This document shows, one piece after another, positions 22,599 to 31,088 of a DNA stretch of 39,433 nucleotides (the first letter of the stretch is position 1; every line of letters begins with the position of its first letter). The position numbers and the translations under genes are program-made. The DNA is taken from the NCBI GenBank assembly GCA_964501445.1, contig CAZCSJ010000006.1, positions 1 through 39,433 on the forward strand, read 5' to 3'. The DNA comes from CAZCSJ01 sp964501445. GTDB lineage: Bacteria; Patescibacteriota; Minisyncoccia; Sungbacterales; HO2-52-23. Under the pieces are notes generated by a model. The model saw only the letters and a list, made by a program, of their open reading frames with translations, did not search any database and was not told the origin of the DNA.

Positions 22599-23495
22599 TT
22601 ACACCCTCATCCCCTGCAATGCCTTTATCCTATCCTCCAACGGCGGGTGGGTGGAAAACATCCGAATAAGCCAATGGGTCTTTTTGTGGTCAGCACCGAA
22701 TGGATTTTCAAAAAACAGATGCGCGGTGGCGTTGGTTGCAGTGCGGATGGTGCGCGGATCATCAGCGATTTTTTGCAGGGCAGATGCAAGCCCCTCCGGA
22801 TAGCGCGTAAGAAGCGCGCCCGAGGAATCGGCCAAAAGCTCGCGGCGGCGGGAGATTGCAAGCTGAATCAACTGCGCAATCAAAGGCGCCAAGATGGAAA
22901 ACACAAGGCCGATAAGAAGAATAAGCGCATTGGAACGATTGTTATCGTCTCTGGAACCAAACCACTGCGCGCGCCAGAACATGTCGGAAATGATGGAAAT
23001 GAATCCTACGAGCACCACTGCAACGGTTGAAATCAGCATATCGCGATTGCCGATGTGCGAAAGCTCGTGCGCGAGCACGCCTTCAAGCTCCGAGCGATTG
23101 AGACGCTCCAAAATGCCCGTTGTTACCGCCACCACCGCGTGCGTGGGATTGCGTCCCGTGGCAAAGGCATTGGGCGCCGGGTCGTCAATAATATAGAACT
23201 TTGGCATCGGGAGGCCTGCGGTAATGGAAAGATTTTCCAAAATGCGGTAGAGCTCCGGATTTTCATTGAAATCAACGGGTTTGGCGCGATGGAGCGCCAG
23301 AACTATTTTATCCGAAAACCAGTAACTGATGACATTCATCAGGATACTGAAAAACACCGCAAAATAGAGAATCTCGGGCGCACCGTAGAGTTGGGCAAAC
23401 ACCCAGCCAATGCCAATGACCACGCCGAAAAACACGGCCATCAAAAGCCATGTTTTGAAAATGTTTCGAGTTTGCTGTGTATAAAGGGTTGCCAT
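22599..23495 (-). CDS. htpX: HtpX-type membrane zinc metalloprotease
   Basis: 298 aa, M48 family. Four hydrophobic segments (about 15-34, 41-60, 153-172, 191-213). The zinc site is HELSH at 143-147 with a later Glu in RRRELLADSSG. It degrades misfolded membrane proteins, active site facing the cytoplasm. htpX is commonly next to lemA; here a 646-codon gene separates them. Spacing is 7 nt after the upstream stop, so it is in the same transcript. Confidence 0.94.
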   Translation of the reverse strand: MATLYTQQTRNIFKTWLLMAVFFGVVIGIGWVFAQLYGAPEILYFAVFFSILMNVISYWFSDKIVLALHRAKPVDFNENPELYRILENLSITAGLPMPKFYIIDDPAPNAFATGRNPTHAVVAVTTGILERLNRSELEGVLAHELSHIGNRDMLISTVAVVLVGFISIISDMFWRAQWFGSRDDNNRSNALILLIGLVFSILAPLIAQLIQLAISRRRELLADSSGALLTRYPEGLASALQKIADDPRTIRTATNATAHLFFENPFGADHKKTHWLIRMFSTHPPLEDRIKALQGMRV

Positions 23496-23502
23496 ATAGT
23501 TT

Positions 23503-25443
23503 CTAATAATTTTTATTTATTCCATGTTCACGCAGATACATAAGGATGTGACCGAGAAAGTTACGGCCCCGTCCATTACATATACCCCAAAAAGTATCAT
23601 CCCATGTATTACCCTCTACAAGATACTTACCCTCTGTTTCTTTCAAATGCTGCATAAGAATTGGGTCTGTGAATTTTTGTTTCAAGAGGTCGATCATGAG
23701 AACCATTTTATCATCATCCCACCCCCTTCGTACATATCCCCATTCCCGTAGCATCTCTGCAATTACTTTCACGCTCCCTGATGAGTTATTCGGATCTCTA
23801 AATACTTCGTGCATACTGTCTATGGAATGGGGGTGTCCACGCATTTTTAGAACCTCATTTATTTCTTCTAATTGTCTCGCCGTAACTTTATCAAGCGCTT
23901 CGGGGGTAAATTTTTGATCTTGATATGCGTGCTCTACCGAAGGATACTTTACGCCTTGATAGATAATGGGAATAATATAGAAATTAGAAAGAAACGTGTG
24001 GCGAAATGAAAGAATCGCATTTCTTTCATTTAATTGATCAAGTTTTTCTTCCGTTGGTTCCTTAAGATTTTTAAGAAACATCTCATAGGTGATCCGTTCG
24101 TTAGCGGTTCCTGCGGCTTTTAGTTTTTCTTCGTAAAATGCTATTAATTTTCTTTTCTCTGAAAGTTCTTTCATATCATGCTTAGGCTTTATATATTTTG
24201 ATACGGGCAATATATTAGTTGCATATTCATAAACCGATGGGGTAGCTATATTTGTTCGTTTTCTATTCTTTTTATCAAGAAGCGATCGGATAATATCTAT
24301 TTCCGCGACAGTAGCCATAATTTTATGTGGTTTTGTCACCGAAGAAATTAAATTATGCACACCTTGTAAGGTGCGCCCCGTTGATGAGTTATCGTCGGCA
24401 AGTAGAACCTGTCTTCCGTTTAATAAGGGGTCATGCTGCCGCAAGTATGCGGTGACTTCATTTTTTGATACATCTTTACGATGTGTAAATTTTTTAATTG
24501 AATGCAACGAGAAAGGAAGGACTAATACATCGGGCTCGTTATCTTTTATTAACGAGTAAGCGTATTGTAAGGCGAAGGCAAGTTCCGTACCACCGACTGG
24601 CATTCCGACAATAGTGTCGGTTTGCGGAATCTTTTTTGCCATATTATATACTGCAGACGCCACAACTAACGGATGGGAAGCTTCTGGCCTTACGAATGAT
24701 CTCGAAGAAACACTGCCTGATACATACTCATTTTCGATATACGAAACAATATCATAAATACTGTCTGGATTGGCAACTAAATTTTCTAATGCGTGGGCAT
24801 AATCGCTCTGTCTCCCAATTAAATGGGAATAAAAGAGTCTGATAGATTGCCTGGCAGTACTAACCGCTTTTCGCCTTGCATCTTGATATTGCGCATCGTC
24901 TAGTTTGAATTCATCAATTTTCTCCTTGTATATCAATATATTTAACAAAGTGGCAGCCGCATTTTTTATATAATCATTGACTCCCAACTGCAATAGGAAA
25001 TCCTCCCCCGAGAGAATTCGGCCTTGTGTTTCGGTAGAAATACTATTGACGCCATCAATAAAATCCTGCGACAAGATTCTTAATTTTTGACGTACTTCTA
25101 AATTAGAATCCAATGACGTTACATACCGTACCCCTCGCAGATAATACTCATCTTGCCTTTTTTCAGTTCTCCCGTCTGCGATAAAAAATTTATGAAAGCG
25201 CTTGGTCGGATCATTGAGATCCTCTTTAGTTATAATGGCACCGTCATAATGAAATCGTTTTTCAAAATCCGGTATCGTTAAAATGCTTTCGCAATCCTTT
25301 TCTACGAGCGTATGGGCCGATTGCGCAAACTGAAGATTATGGGTGACGATATCACGAAATTTTTTTATATCCAAAAGCTCTTCTAATTCGGCATCTGAAA
25401 GTGTCTTTTTCTCTACCGAGAAATTAGCGGGTGCATGCTCCAT
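23503..25443 (-). CDS. Phosphoribosyltransferase-NADAR fusion protein
   Basis: 646 aa. Residues 1-235 are helical with no recognised family. A type I phosphoribosyltransferase domain follows (about 250-400), with MPVGGTELAFAL (281-292) and the PRPP loop VLLADDNSSTGRT (346-358). A C-terminal NADAR (YbiA/DUF1768) domain spans about 478-640: FLSNF, PSVEHAYQDQKF, RRGWDDDKM, KYLVEGNTWDDTFWG, GRNFLGHILM. NADAR proteins act on N-glycosidic bonds of ADP-ribosyl-guanine or of riboflavin intermediates. The fusion suggests making and breaking of a ribosyl-base bond in one protein (inference). Strongly AT-rich and inserted between lemA and htpX, so probably acquired. Confidence 0.8.
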   Translation of the reverse strand: MEHAPANFSVEKKTLSDAELEELLDIKKFRDIVTHNLQFAQSAHTLVEKDCESILTIPDFEKRFHYDGAIITKEDLNDPTKRFHKFFIADGRTEKRQDEYYLRGVRYVTSLDSNLEVRQKLRILSQDFIDGVNSISTETQGRILSGEDFLLQLGVNDYIKNAAATLLNILIYKEKIDEFKLDDAQYQDARRKAVSTARQSIRLFYSHLIGRQSDYAHALENLVANPDSIYDIVSYIENEYVSGSVSSRSFVRPEASHPLVVASAVYNMAKKIPQTDTIVGMPVGGTELAFALQYAYSLIKDNEPDVLVLPFSLHSIKKFTHRKDVSKNEVTAYLRQHDPLLNGRQVLLADDNSSTGRTLQGVHNLISSVTKPHKIMATVAEIDIIRSLLDKKNRKRTNIATPSVYEYATNILPVSKYIKPKHDMKELSEKRKLIAFYEEKLKAAGTANERITYEMFLKNLKEPTEEKLDQLNERNAILSFRHTFLSNFYIIPIIYQGVKYPSVEHAYQDQKFTPEALDKVTARQLEEINEVLKMRGHPHSIDSMHEVFRDPNNSSGSVKVIAEMLREWGYVRRGWDDDKMVLMIDLLKQKFTDPILMQHLKETEGKYLVEGNTWDDTFWGICNGRGRNFLGHILMYLREHGINKNY

Positions 25444-25452
25444 AACCTATAT

Positions 25453-26016
25453 TCAGAATCTCACCGCTACCGCCTCCTGCGCGGGCGATTTGTCGTCAAG
25501 GTCAAAAAACTCGCGTTTCGCAAACCCAAACATTCCGGCAATAAGGTTTGGGGGGAAGGTCTCCATCATAATGTTATAGTCGCGCACATTGCCGTTGTAG
25601 AAACGTCTAGCTGCCTGAATTTTGTTTTCCGTGTCCGCGAGTTCCCGCTGAAGGTCAAGGAAATTCGCGTTGGCTTTCAAGTCCGGATATGCCTCGGACA
25701 CGGCAAAGAGCGATTTTAAGGCGCCGGTAAGCATATTCTCCGCTTGTGCATGCTCTGTAGGAGTTTGCGCGCCCATTGCCGCACTTCGCGCGGCAGTCAC
25801 GTTTTCAAACGCGGTTTTTTCGTGAGTCGCATAGCCCTTCACGGTCTCCACCACGTTAGGAATCAAGTCATATCGGCGCTTTAACTGCACCTCAATATCC
25901 GACCACGCTTCCTCAATACGGTTCCGGCCCGCCACAAAGGAATTATAGGCCCAAATCGCCCAAATGATGATAACGGCAAGAATGCCGAGAATGATATAGA
26001 AAGTAATGGTGCTCAT
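25453..26016 (-). CDS. lemA: LemA family membrane protein
   Basis: 187 aa. One N-terminal transmembrane helix (5-24), then the helical LemA domain: YNSFVAGRNRIEEAWSDIEV, QLKRRYDLIPNVVETVKGYA, YPDLKANANFLDLQRELADT, and ENKIQAARRFYNGNVRDYN near the end. Function of the family is not settled; it often pairs with htpX. A strong promoter lies 8 nt before its start. It leads an operon with the NADAR fusion, htpX and the MazG-like gene. Confidence 0.93.
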   Translation of the reverse strand: MSTITFYIILGILAVIIIWAIWAYNSFVAGRNRIEEAWSDIEVQLKRRYDLIPNVVETVKGYATHEKTAFENVTAARSAAMGAQTPTEHAQAENMLTGALKSLFAVSEAYPDLKANANFLDLQRELADTENKIQAARRFYNGNVRDYNIMMETFPPNLIAGMFGFAKREFFDLDDKSPAQEAVAVRF

Positions 26017-26024
26017 ATATCGCT

Positions 26025-26054
26025 ATTATAAAGTATTTTCGTTTTCTTGTACAA
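26025..26054 (-). promoter_or_regulatory. Promoter of the lemA operon
   Basis: Minus strand TTGTAC (26049-26054), an 18-nt spacer, TATAAT (26025-26030), and only 8 nt to the lemA ATG. Predicts a leaderless or near-leaderless mRNA. The divergent gene at 26072 has a TAAAAT box at 26060-26065, 6 nt from its ATG. Confidence 0.75.
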
Positions 26055-26071
26055 TGGGGTAAAATTGTTCT

Positions 26072-26770
26072 ATGGAACCCGCACTTCTCGCTCACACCAC
26101 CCTCCTCATCCTCATGTGGTTTGGCACATGGGCGTTCTTTTTCTTCTACCTCTTCTCGCGCGGCATCAACTATATTGACCACCACGAAGTCACGACCCTC
26201 TATTTCCTTTTTGTCATCATCACGGTTATCGGGCTTTTTGGGAACCGCCTTGCGCTCTTTGTCGCCGACTACGACAAATTGCCTTTTGGGATTCTCGCGG
26301 CAGCATTTCTTTTGAATATTGCAATCTACTACTACACTCCCCTGTTTCTCAGGCGGCCCACCACGCTCATACGAAAAAACCCGTCTGCATTTTTTCTCAC
26401 ATTTGACTACCGCTATCTCATTTCAAAAACATTTGATATTCTCTATCAGCAAATTTTTGTAATTCTCCTTGTCGCGGCCCTTGACCGGATGGGATTTACG
26501 ATCCCGCAAATCATTGGCGCGTTTGCTCTGCTTTTCGGACTCATCCACGTGCCGCTCGTTTTTGTTGAGGGACGTTTCTGGGGGCTTTACCACACCACCG
26601 CGGCTCTCCTTTCCGCAATCGTTTTTCCCCCACTCATTCTCATGGTCCCCTACGGCTTTATCTACACATTCATCATTCATTGGGGGTTTTATACGCTCTC
26701 GGGACTTCTTTTCTGGCTCGTAGCGCCTCTATTAAAAAAAATGCCCGGGGTACGACAGCATAAAACATAA
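26072..26770 (+). CDS. Polytopic membrane protein, weakly CPBP-protease-like
   Basis: 232 aa with about seven hydrophobic segments. A late stretch FALLFGLIHVPLVF and FIIHWGFYTLSGL recalls motifs 2 and 3 of CPBP (CAAX-protease-like) membrane peptidases, with two His in the right kind of position. However, the EExxxR motif is missing and the usual Asn after the last His is not there. Either a diverged non-catalytic relative or an unrelated membrane protein. TAAAAT lies 6 nt before the ATG. It is followed by the deaminase gene after 11 nt, so the two are co-transcribed. Confidence 0.6.
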   Translation: MEPALLAHTTLLILMWFGTWAFFFFYLFSRGINYIDHHEVTTLYFLFVIITVIGLFGNRLALFVADYDKLPFGILAAAFLLNIAIYYYTPLFLRRPTTLIRKNPSAFFLTFDYRYLISKTFDILYQQIFVILLVAALDRMGFTIPQIIGAFALLFGLIHVPLVFVEGRFWGLYHTTAALLSAIVFPPLILMVPYGFIYTFIIHWGFYTLSGLLFWLVAPLLKKMPGVRQHKT

Positions 26771-26781
26771 AATCATAAAAT

Positions 26782-27786
26782 ATGAAGCAGCCTTTTGGAC
26801 ATCCGGATCGGATTCCCCTTGCAGACCTCCACAGCCACCTCGGAGGTGCGGCGCACCCCGCGGTCCTCTGGACGCTCGCGCACGACCAGGGCATCACACT
26901 CCCCACGAAAGATTACTGGACATTCAAAAAAATGGTCACAATCCCCCGCGGCACGCATGTGAAGGGGGTTACTGCGCTTGACCGCGACAAATACCATTGG
27001 ACAGAACTCATCCAATCCTCCCCGCTTGCGATGGAACTCACCGTGCAAAACACCATCGGCGGGGCATACCGCGCAAATAACGTGGTGCTCCACGAGCTTC
27101 GCTTCAACCCGATGAAGCGAAACCGCGCGGGCGAACGAGACCTTGACTACACCATCATTGCCGCGATCCGCGGCATGGAAAAAGCGCTCTTTGAATATCC
27201 GGGCGTGTCAGCAGGGCTCATCATGATGCTTGACCGCTCATTCCCATACAAGTTAAACGAAATTATTTATGAGAAGGTGTTGAAGTACCAGCGCCGGGGC
27301 ATCATCGGCATTGACATTGCGGGGCCGTACACAAAGGGCTTCTCGCTCAAAAAATATCTTGACCTCTTTTTGGATGCGCGTGCACGCGGGCTTGGGGTTA
27401 CCATCCATACCGGCGAGGAAGGAGCGCTTGATGAAATGCGTTTTGTCGTAGAAAAAATCCAGCCGCATCGCATAGGCCACGGATTCTTGGCGGCGCGCGA
27501 CACACGGCTCATGGGGGCACTGAAAGAGCAGGGCATCACGCTTGAGCTCTGCCCCACCTCAAACTTGAATATCGGTGTTATCAAAAATATCCGCGAAATG
27601 AAGCACCTCTACCGGCGGCTGTATGACGCGGGAGTGAAATTAACAATCAACAGCGACGGCCCGGAGATGCACGATACCAATCTCTGGCGCGAGCTCACAT
27701 TTCTCCAGAAAAACAAAATCTTCACGCGCCGCGAGCTTCAAGGCATCCGCGAAAATGCCGTACAGGCGACGTTCATTCGACATTAA
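26782..27786 (+). CDS. Adenosine deaminase-like metal-dependent hydrolase
   Basis: 334 aa. TIM-barrel amidohydrolase of the adenosine/AMP deaminase family: DLHSHLGG (metal His-x-His), HTGEEG (His and Glu), HRIGHG, and CPTSNLNIG are all present. The last metal Asp is in INSDGPEMHDT, where classical enzymes read S/T-D-D-P. It should deaminate an adenine-type nucleoside or derivative; adenosine itself is the first guess for purine salvage. The unusual SDGP motif leaves the substrate open. Confidence 0.85.
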   Translation: MKQPFGHPDRIPLADLHSHLGGAAHPAVLWTLAHDQGITLPTKDYWTFKKMVTIPRGTHVKGVTALDRDKYHWTELIQSSPLAMELTVQNTIGGAYRANNVVLHELRFNPMKRNRAGERDLDYTIIAAIRGMEKALFEYPGVSAGLIMMLDRSFPYKLNEIIYEKVLKYQRRGIIGIDIAGPYTKGFSLKKYLDLFLDARARGLGVTIHTGEEGALDEMRFVVEKIQPHRIGHGFLAARDTRLMGALKEQGITLELCPTSNLNIGVIKNIREMKHLYRRLYDAGVKLTINSDGPEMHDTNLWRELTFLQKNKIFTRRELQGIRENAVQATFIRH

Positions 27787-27800
27787 CAGCACCTTGAAAG

Positions 27801-27909
27801 AGAATAAAAAATAAGTATACTCAAGATATACTCCCTAAGTCTTTGGTGCTCCCTCGACTTCACTCGGGAGATATTTCCTGAGCCTGTCGAAGGATTACTT
27901 CTTTATTCT
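27801..27909. repeat. Nested repeat block between deaminase gene and ppa
   Basis: An outer imperfect inverted pair (agaataaaaaataagta at 27801-27817 with tacttctttattct at 27896-27909) encloses an agtata/tatact hairpin, a ccctcgacttcactcgggag palindrome, and a cctgagcctgtcgaagg unit (27877-27893). The last two are dispersed families; relatives of the second occur inside dnaK and cysS. Confidence 0.75.
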
Positions 27910-27914
27910 CATTT

Positions 27915-28439
27915 ATGAACTACAAATCCCTCCCCATCGGAGAAAAATATCCGGAGCGCGTGACCGCGGTAATTGAAAATCCCAAAGGTACGCACAATAA
28001 ATACGAACTGGATGAAGAGTTAAATGTCATAAAACTTGACCGCGTGCTCCATACCGCCATGTTTTGGCCGTTTGATTATGGATTCATCCCGCAGACACTC
28101 TCCGGCGACGGAGACCCGCTGGATGTCATGGTACTCACCGACAGCCCGACATTCCCCGGATGCGTTGTAGAAATACGCCCTATCGGGGTGCTTATTACCG
28201 AAGACGAAAAGGGGCAAGACGAAAAACTCCTTGCGGTACAGACAAAAAATCCGCACTACAGCGAAATAGATTCTCTTGAAAAAGTGCCCGCGCATATTCT
28301 CAAAGAAATCGCCCACTTCTATGAAGAGATGAAAAAGCTTGAGCCCGGCAAATGGGTAAAGGTAAAGGGGTGGGAACCAAAAGAGAAAGCGCTCACAATT
28401 ATACGGGAAGCGCACGAGAATTATACAAAGAAGAAATAA
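27915..28439 (+). CDS. ppa: Inorganic pyrophosphatase, family I
   Basis: 174 aa. Hydrolyses pyrophosphate to drive biosynthesis. The Mg2+-binding signature DGDPLDVMVL is exact, with KYELDEE, FWPFDYGFIPQT and KVKGWEPKEKA around it. It is close to the usual length of 175. Ends in a strong bidirectional terminator shared with convergent dnaK. Confidence 0.96.
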   Translation: MNYKSLPIGEKYPERVTAVIENPKGTHNKYELDEELNVIKLDRVLHTAMFWPFDYGFIPQTLSGDGDPLDVMVLTDSPTFPGCVVEIRPIGVLITEDEKGQDEKLLAVQTKNPHYSEIDSLEKVPAHILKEIAHFYEEMKKLEPGKWVKVKGWEPKEKALTIIREAHENYTKKK

Positions 28440-28473
28440 ACCAAAAATCCCGCATCGCGCGGGATTTTTGGTT
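28439..28473. terminator. Bidirectional terminator between ppa and dnaK
   Basis: A 15-bp perfect stem, aaccaaaaatcccgc (28439-28453) with its complement (28459-28473), and a 5-nt loop atcgc. A-rich and T-rich flanks serve both strands. Confidence 0.93.
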
Positions 28474-30389
28474 TATTTATTTTCCTCTTTCTTCTCCTCA
28501 AATTCTGCGTCCTTGACGTTATCGCTTTCTGTATTCCCTGAGCCTGTCGAAGGGCCTCCTCCCTGCTTATACATCGCCTCCCCGATCTTTTGCATCGCTG
28601 CCGAGAGCTCCTGCGAGGCGCGTTTGATGGCTTCAAGGTCGCTTCCGTCTTTAACACTTTTGACGGCCGCGACTTTCGATTCAATATCTGACTTCACTTC
28701 TGCCGGCACTTTATCGCCCGCGTCGCGGAGCGCTTTTTCCGCAGTGTAGACCAAAGTATCTGCCATATTGCGGGCGTCAGCGAGCTCGCGCTTTTTCTTA
28801 TCTTCCTCAGCATGAAGTTCCGCGTCTTTTTTCATCCGTTCAATCTCCTCTTTTGAAAGCGAACTTGATGCTTCAATCCGAACCGACTGCTCTTTTCCGC
28901 TTGCCTTGTCTTTTGCCTTCACAGACAAAACGCCGTTTGCGTCAATATCAAATGTAACCTCCACCTGCGGCATACCGCGGGGCGCTGGAGGAATCCCGTC
29001 CAAAATAAACCGCGCAAGGGTTTTATTGTCAGAGGCCTCCGCGCGCTCGCCCTGAAGCACATGGATTTCAACCGATGTCTGGGAGTCGGCCGCGGTTGAG
29101 AAAATCTGCGTTTTCGCGGTCGGCACCGTGGTATTTTTCTCAATGATTTTTGTCATCACACTCCCGAGCGTTTCAATTCCGAGCGACAAGGGGGTCACAT
29201 CCAACAAAAGCACATCCTTCACATCGCCCTGCAAAATCCCCGCCTGCACCGCAGCCCCAATTGCCACCACCTCGTCGGGGTTGATGGTACGATTGGGCTC
29301 TTTGCCGTTAAAAAGCCCCTTCACTGCGTCAATGATTGCGGGCATCCGAGTTTGCCCGCCCACTAAAATTACTTCATGTATGTCGGAGAGCGAGAATCCG
29401 GAATCTTTCACGACCTGCCTTGTGATCGCGACCGATTTATCGATCATATCGCGCACGAGCTCCTCCAATTTTGCGCGCGAGAATTTCATTACCAAGTGCT
29501 TGGGCCCCGATTCGCCCGAAGTGATAAACGGGAGATTGATTTCCGTCTCCGGTGTGGTGGAGAGCTCATGCTTTGCCTTTTCTGCCGCTTCTTTCAAACG
29601 CTGGAGGGCTAACGTGTCTTTAGAAAGGTCAATCCCCTCCTCTTTTTTATACTCATCCGCAATCCACTTGATAATCCGCTGGTCAAAATCATCGCCGCCC
29701 AAGTGCGTATCGCCGCCCACTGCCTTTACCTCAATCGTATCGGCAGAGACCTCAAGCACCGAGAGGTCAAAAGTGCCGCCGCCAAAGTCGTAGACCACGA
29801 TTTTCTCGTCTTTCTTCTTATTGAATCCGTATGCGAGCGCTGCCGCGGTGGGTTCGTTTACGATGCGGCGCACTTTCAAACCCGCGATCTCGCCCGCGGC
29901 CTGTGTCGCCTTTCTCTGTGCATCATCAAAGTATGCGGGTACGGTAATGACCGCCTCTTCAATTTTTTCTCCGAGCTTTTCTTCCGCATCATGCTTCAAC
30001 TTTTGGAGAACCATTGCGGAGATTTCTTCCGGACGATACCACTTGCCTTGTCCCGAGCTTGTCGAGGGGTCTCCCATTTTTATTTCCACCCCGCCATTTT
30101 CCGCTTGCCGCAATTCATAGGGCAAAAGTTCTAAATCGCGCTTCACCTCCGCATCGCTGAACTTGCGTCCAATCAGACGCTTGATGGAGTAGAGCGTATT
30201 TTTCGGATTGGTGACCGCTTGCCGCTTTGCCAAAAGCCCCGCAAGCCGATCGCCCGACTTTGAAATCGCGACCATTGAAGGGGTCGTCCGATTCCCCTCT
30301 TTGTTTTCTATGATCCTGGGCTCGCCGCCTTCAATTACCGCCATTGCGGAGTTCGTCGTGCCGAGGTCAATTCCAAGAATTTTTGGCAT
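28473..30389 (-). CDS. dnaK: Chaperone DnaK (Hsp70)
   Basis: 638 aa, full length. ATPase domain with GIDLGTTNSAMAV (6-18), YDFGGGTFDLSVLEV and VGGQTRMPAI; substrate-binding domain with DVTPLSLGIET; C-terminal lid ending in an acidic DAEFEEKKEE tail. Two dispersed repeats are read through: DPSTSSGQGK (107-116) in the ATPase domain (30046-30069) and PSTGSGN in the disordered tail (28536-28554). The first sits in a surface loop before RPEEISAMVL, so activity is probably kept. The heat-shock operon is hrcA-grpE-dnaK; no dnaJ follows. Confidence 0.97.
   Translation of the reverse strand: MPKILGIDLGTTNSAMAVIEGGEPRIIENKEGNRTTPSMVAISKSGDRLAGLLAKRQAVTNPKNTLYSIKRLIGRKFSDAEVKRDLELLPYELRQAENGGVEIKMGDPSTSSGQGKWYRPEEISAMVLQKLKHDAEEKLGEKIEEAVITVPAYFDDAQRKATQAAGEIAGLKVRRIVNEPTAAALAYGFNKKKDEKIVVYDFGGGTFDLSVLEVSADTIEVKAVGGDTHLGGDDFDQRIIKWIADEYKKEEGIDLSKDTLALQRLKEAAEKAKHELSTTPETEINLPFITSGESGPKHLVMKFSRAKLEELVRDMIDKSVAITRQVVKDSGFSLSDIHEVILVGGQTRMPAIIDAVKGLFNGKEPNRTINPDEVVAIGAAVQAGILQGDVKDVLLLDVTPLSLGIETLGSVMTKIIEKNTTVPTAKTQIFSTAADSQTSVEIHVLQGERAEASDNKTLARFILDGIPPAPRGMPQVEVTFDIDANGVLSVKAKDKASGKEQSVRIEASSSLSKEEIERMKKDAELHAEEDKKKRELADARNMADTLVYTAEKALRDAGDKVPAEVKSDIESKVAAVKSVKDGSDLEAIKRASQELSAAMQKIGEAMYKQGGGPSTGSGNTESDNVKDAEFEEKKEENK
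28536..28554. repeat. cctgagc..gtcgaagg repeat inside dnaK tail
   Basis: ccctgagcctgtcgaaggg, in frame in the unstructured C-terminal tail of DnaK, encoding PSTGSG. Same family as 27877-27893. Confidence 0.82.
30046..30069. repeat. Diverged gtcgagg repeat inside dnaK ATPase domain
   Basis: ccttgtcccgagc then ttgtcgagggg, encoding DPSTSSGQG in the ATPase domain. An inexact relative of the cctgagcctgtcgaagg family. Confidence 0.75.
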
Positions 30390-30424
30390 AAATATATTAT
30401 TTATTCTAATAAAATCTTGACCGA

Positions 30425-30550
30425 AACAACATATTTTTCAAACCATTATGGAGGCGCGCGGCTTGGAGTCCGATGTACATCGGACCGCGCGCCGAATAGT
30501 GAGCGAGGACGCCGCAGGAGCGGACGAGCGCGTTTGAAAAATATGTTGTT
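30425..30550. repeat. Nested inverted-repeat element A, between grpE and dnaK
   Basis: 19-bp perfect terminal inverted repeats (30425-30443 and 30532-30550) enclose an 88-nt GC-rich core. In the core, a 9-bp stem ggcgcgcgg/ccgcgcgcc (30453-30461 with 30485-30493) encloses the palindrome gtccgatgtacatcggac (30468-30485). The rest carries gagcgaggacgccgcaggag. The related element B lies upstream of recR. No ORF. It would form a large RNA hairpin in the grpE-dnaK message. Confidence 0.88.
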
Positions 30551-30557
30551 AAGGTAA

Positions 30558-31088
30558 CTATTTACCAACCGATAATCTCACCCGCGCCGGTCTTAAAACT
30601 CGGCCTCTCAGCATGTATCCTTTTTGTACCACTTCCGCCACAGTGCCTTCCGGCGCGTCCGACTCCACCTCTCCAACTGCTTCATGTTTCTCCGGATTAA
30701 ATACAGTACCCTTTTCGGCTGAAATCTCCTCAAGTCCGCGTTTTTTTAATATATCTGTGAATTGCGAACGAATCAGAAGCACACCTCTCTCCACCTCCGC
30801 CGGTAATTCATTCCGCCGGCTGGCGGACAACGCGAGTTCAAAACTATCCAACACCGGCAATACATCTTGAACGAATCCCGCGGTGATAAAACGCGCCATA
30901 TCCTCCATCCGTTTTCCCTCCTCATTCCGGAAATTGATGAAGTCCGCCTTTGCTCTCTGCCAGCCATCCAAATATTCTCTCTTTTCTATCTCGCATTTCT
31001 TCACATCGGCTTTCAGTTTCTTTATTTTCCCCTGGAGTTCCGGCGCCTCCCCTTCCTCGTCAGGAATTACTTCAAGTTCGTCATCCAT
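30558..31088 (-). CDS. grpE: Nucleotide exchange factor GrpE
   Basis: 176 aa from ATG 31088. An N-terminal acidic and coiled region (DDELEVIPDEEGEAPELQ) and a long helix (about 20-70) lead to the beta domain: QDVLPVLDSFELAL, GTVFNPEKHEAV, VVQKGYMLRGRVLRPARV. It releases ADP from DnaK. Longer upstream in-frame codons lie in hrcA and are not its N-terminus. Its start overlaps the hrcA stop by 8 nt. Residues SASRRNEL come from a 16-bp tccgccrgc-type palindrome (30812-30827) just after the first beta-domain helix. Confidence 0.93.
   Translation of the reverse strand: MDDELEVIPDEEGEAPELQGKIKKLKADVKKCEIEKREYLDGWQRAKADFINFRNEEGKRMEDMARFITAGFVQDVLPVLDSFELALSASRRNELPAEVERGVLLIRSQFTDILKKRGLEEISAEKGTVFNPEKHEAVGEVESDAPEGTVAEVVQKGYMLRGRVLRPARVRLSVGK
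30812..30827. repeat. tccgccggctggcgga unit inside grpE
   Basis: Near-perfect 16-bp palindrome in coding sequence. Relatives at 4428-4443 (truB) and 39357-39372 (inside a composite repeat). Confidence 0.8.

Noticed and set aside
26072..26770. Active CPBP intramembrane protease
   Set aside because: The EExxxR motif is missing and the final Asn of motif 3 is absent.
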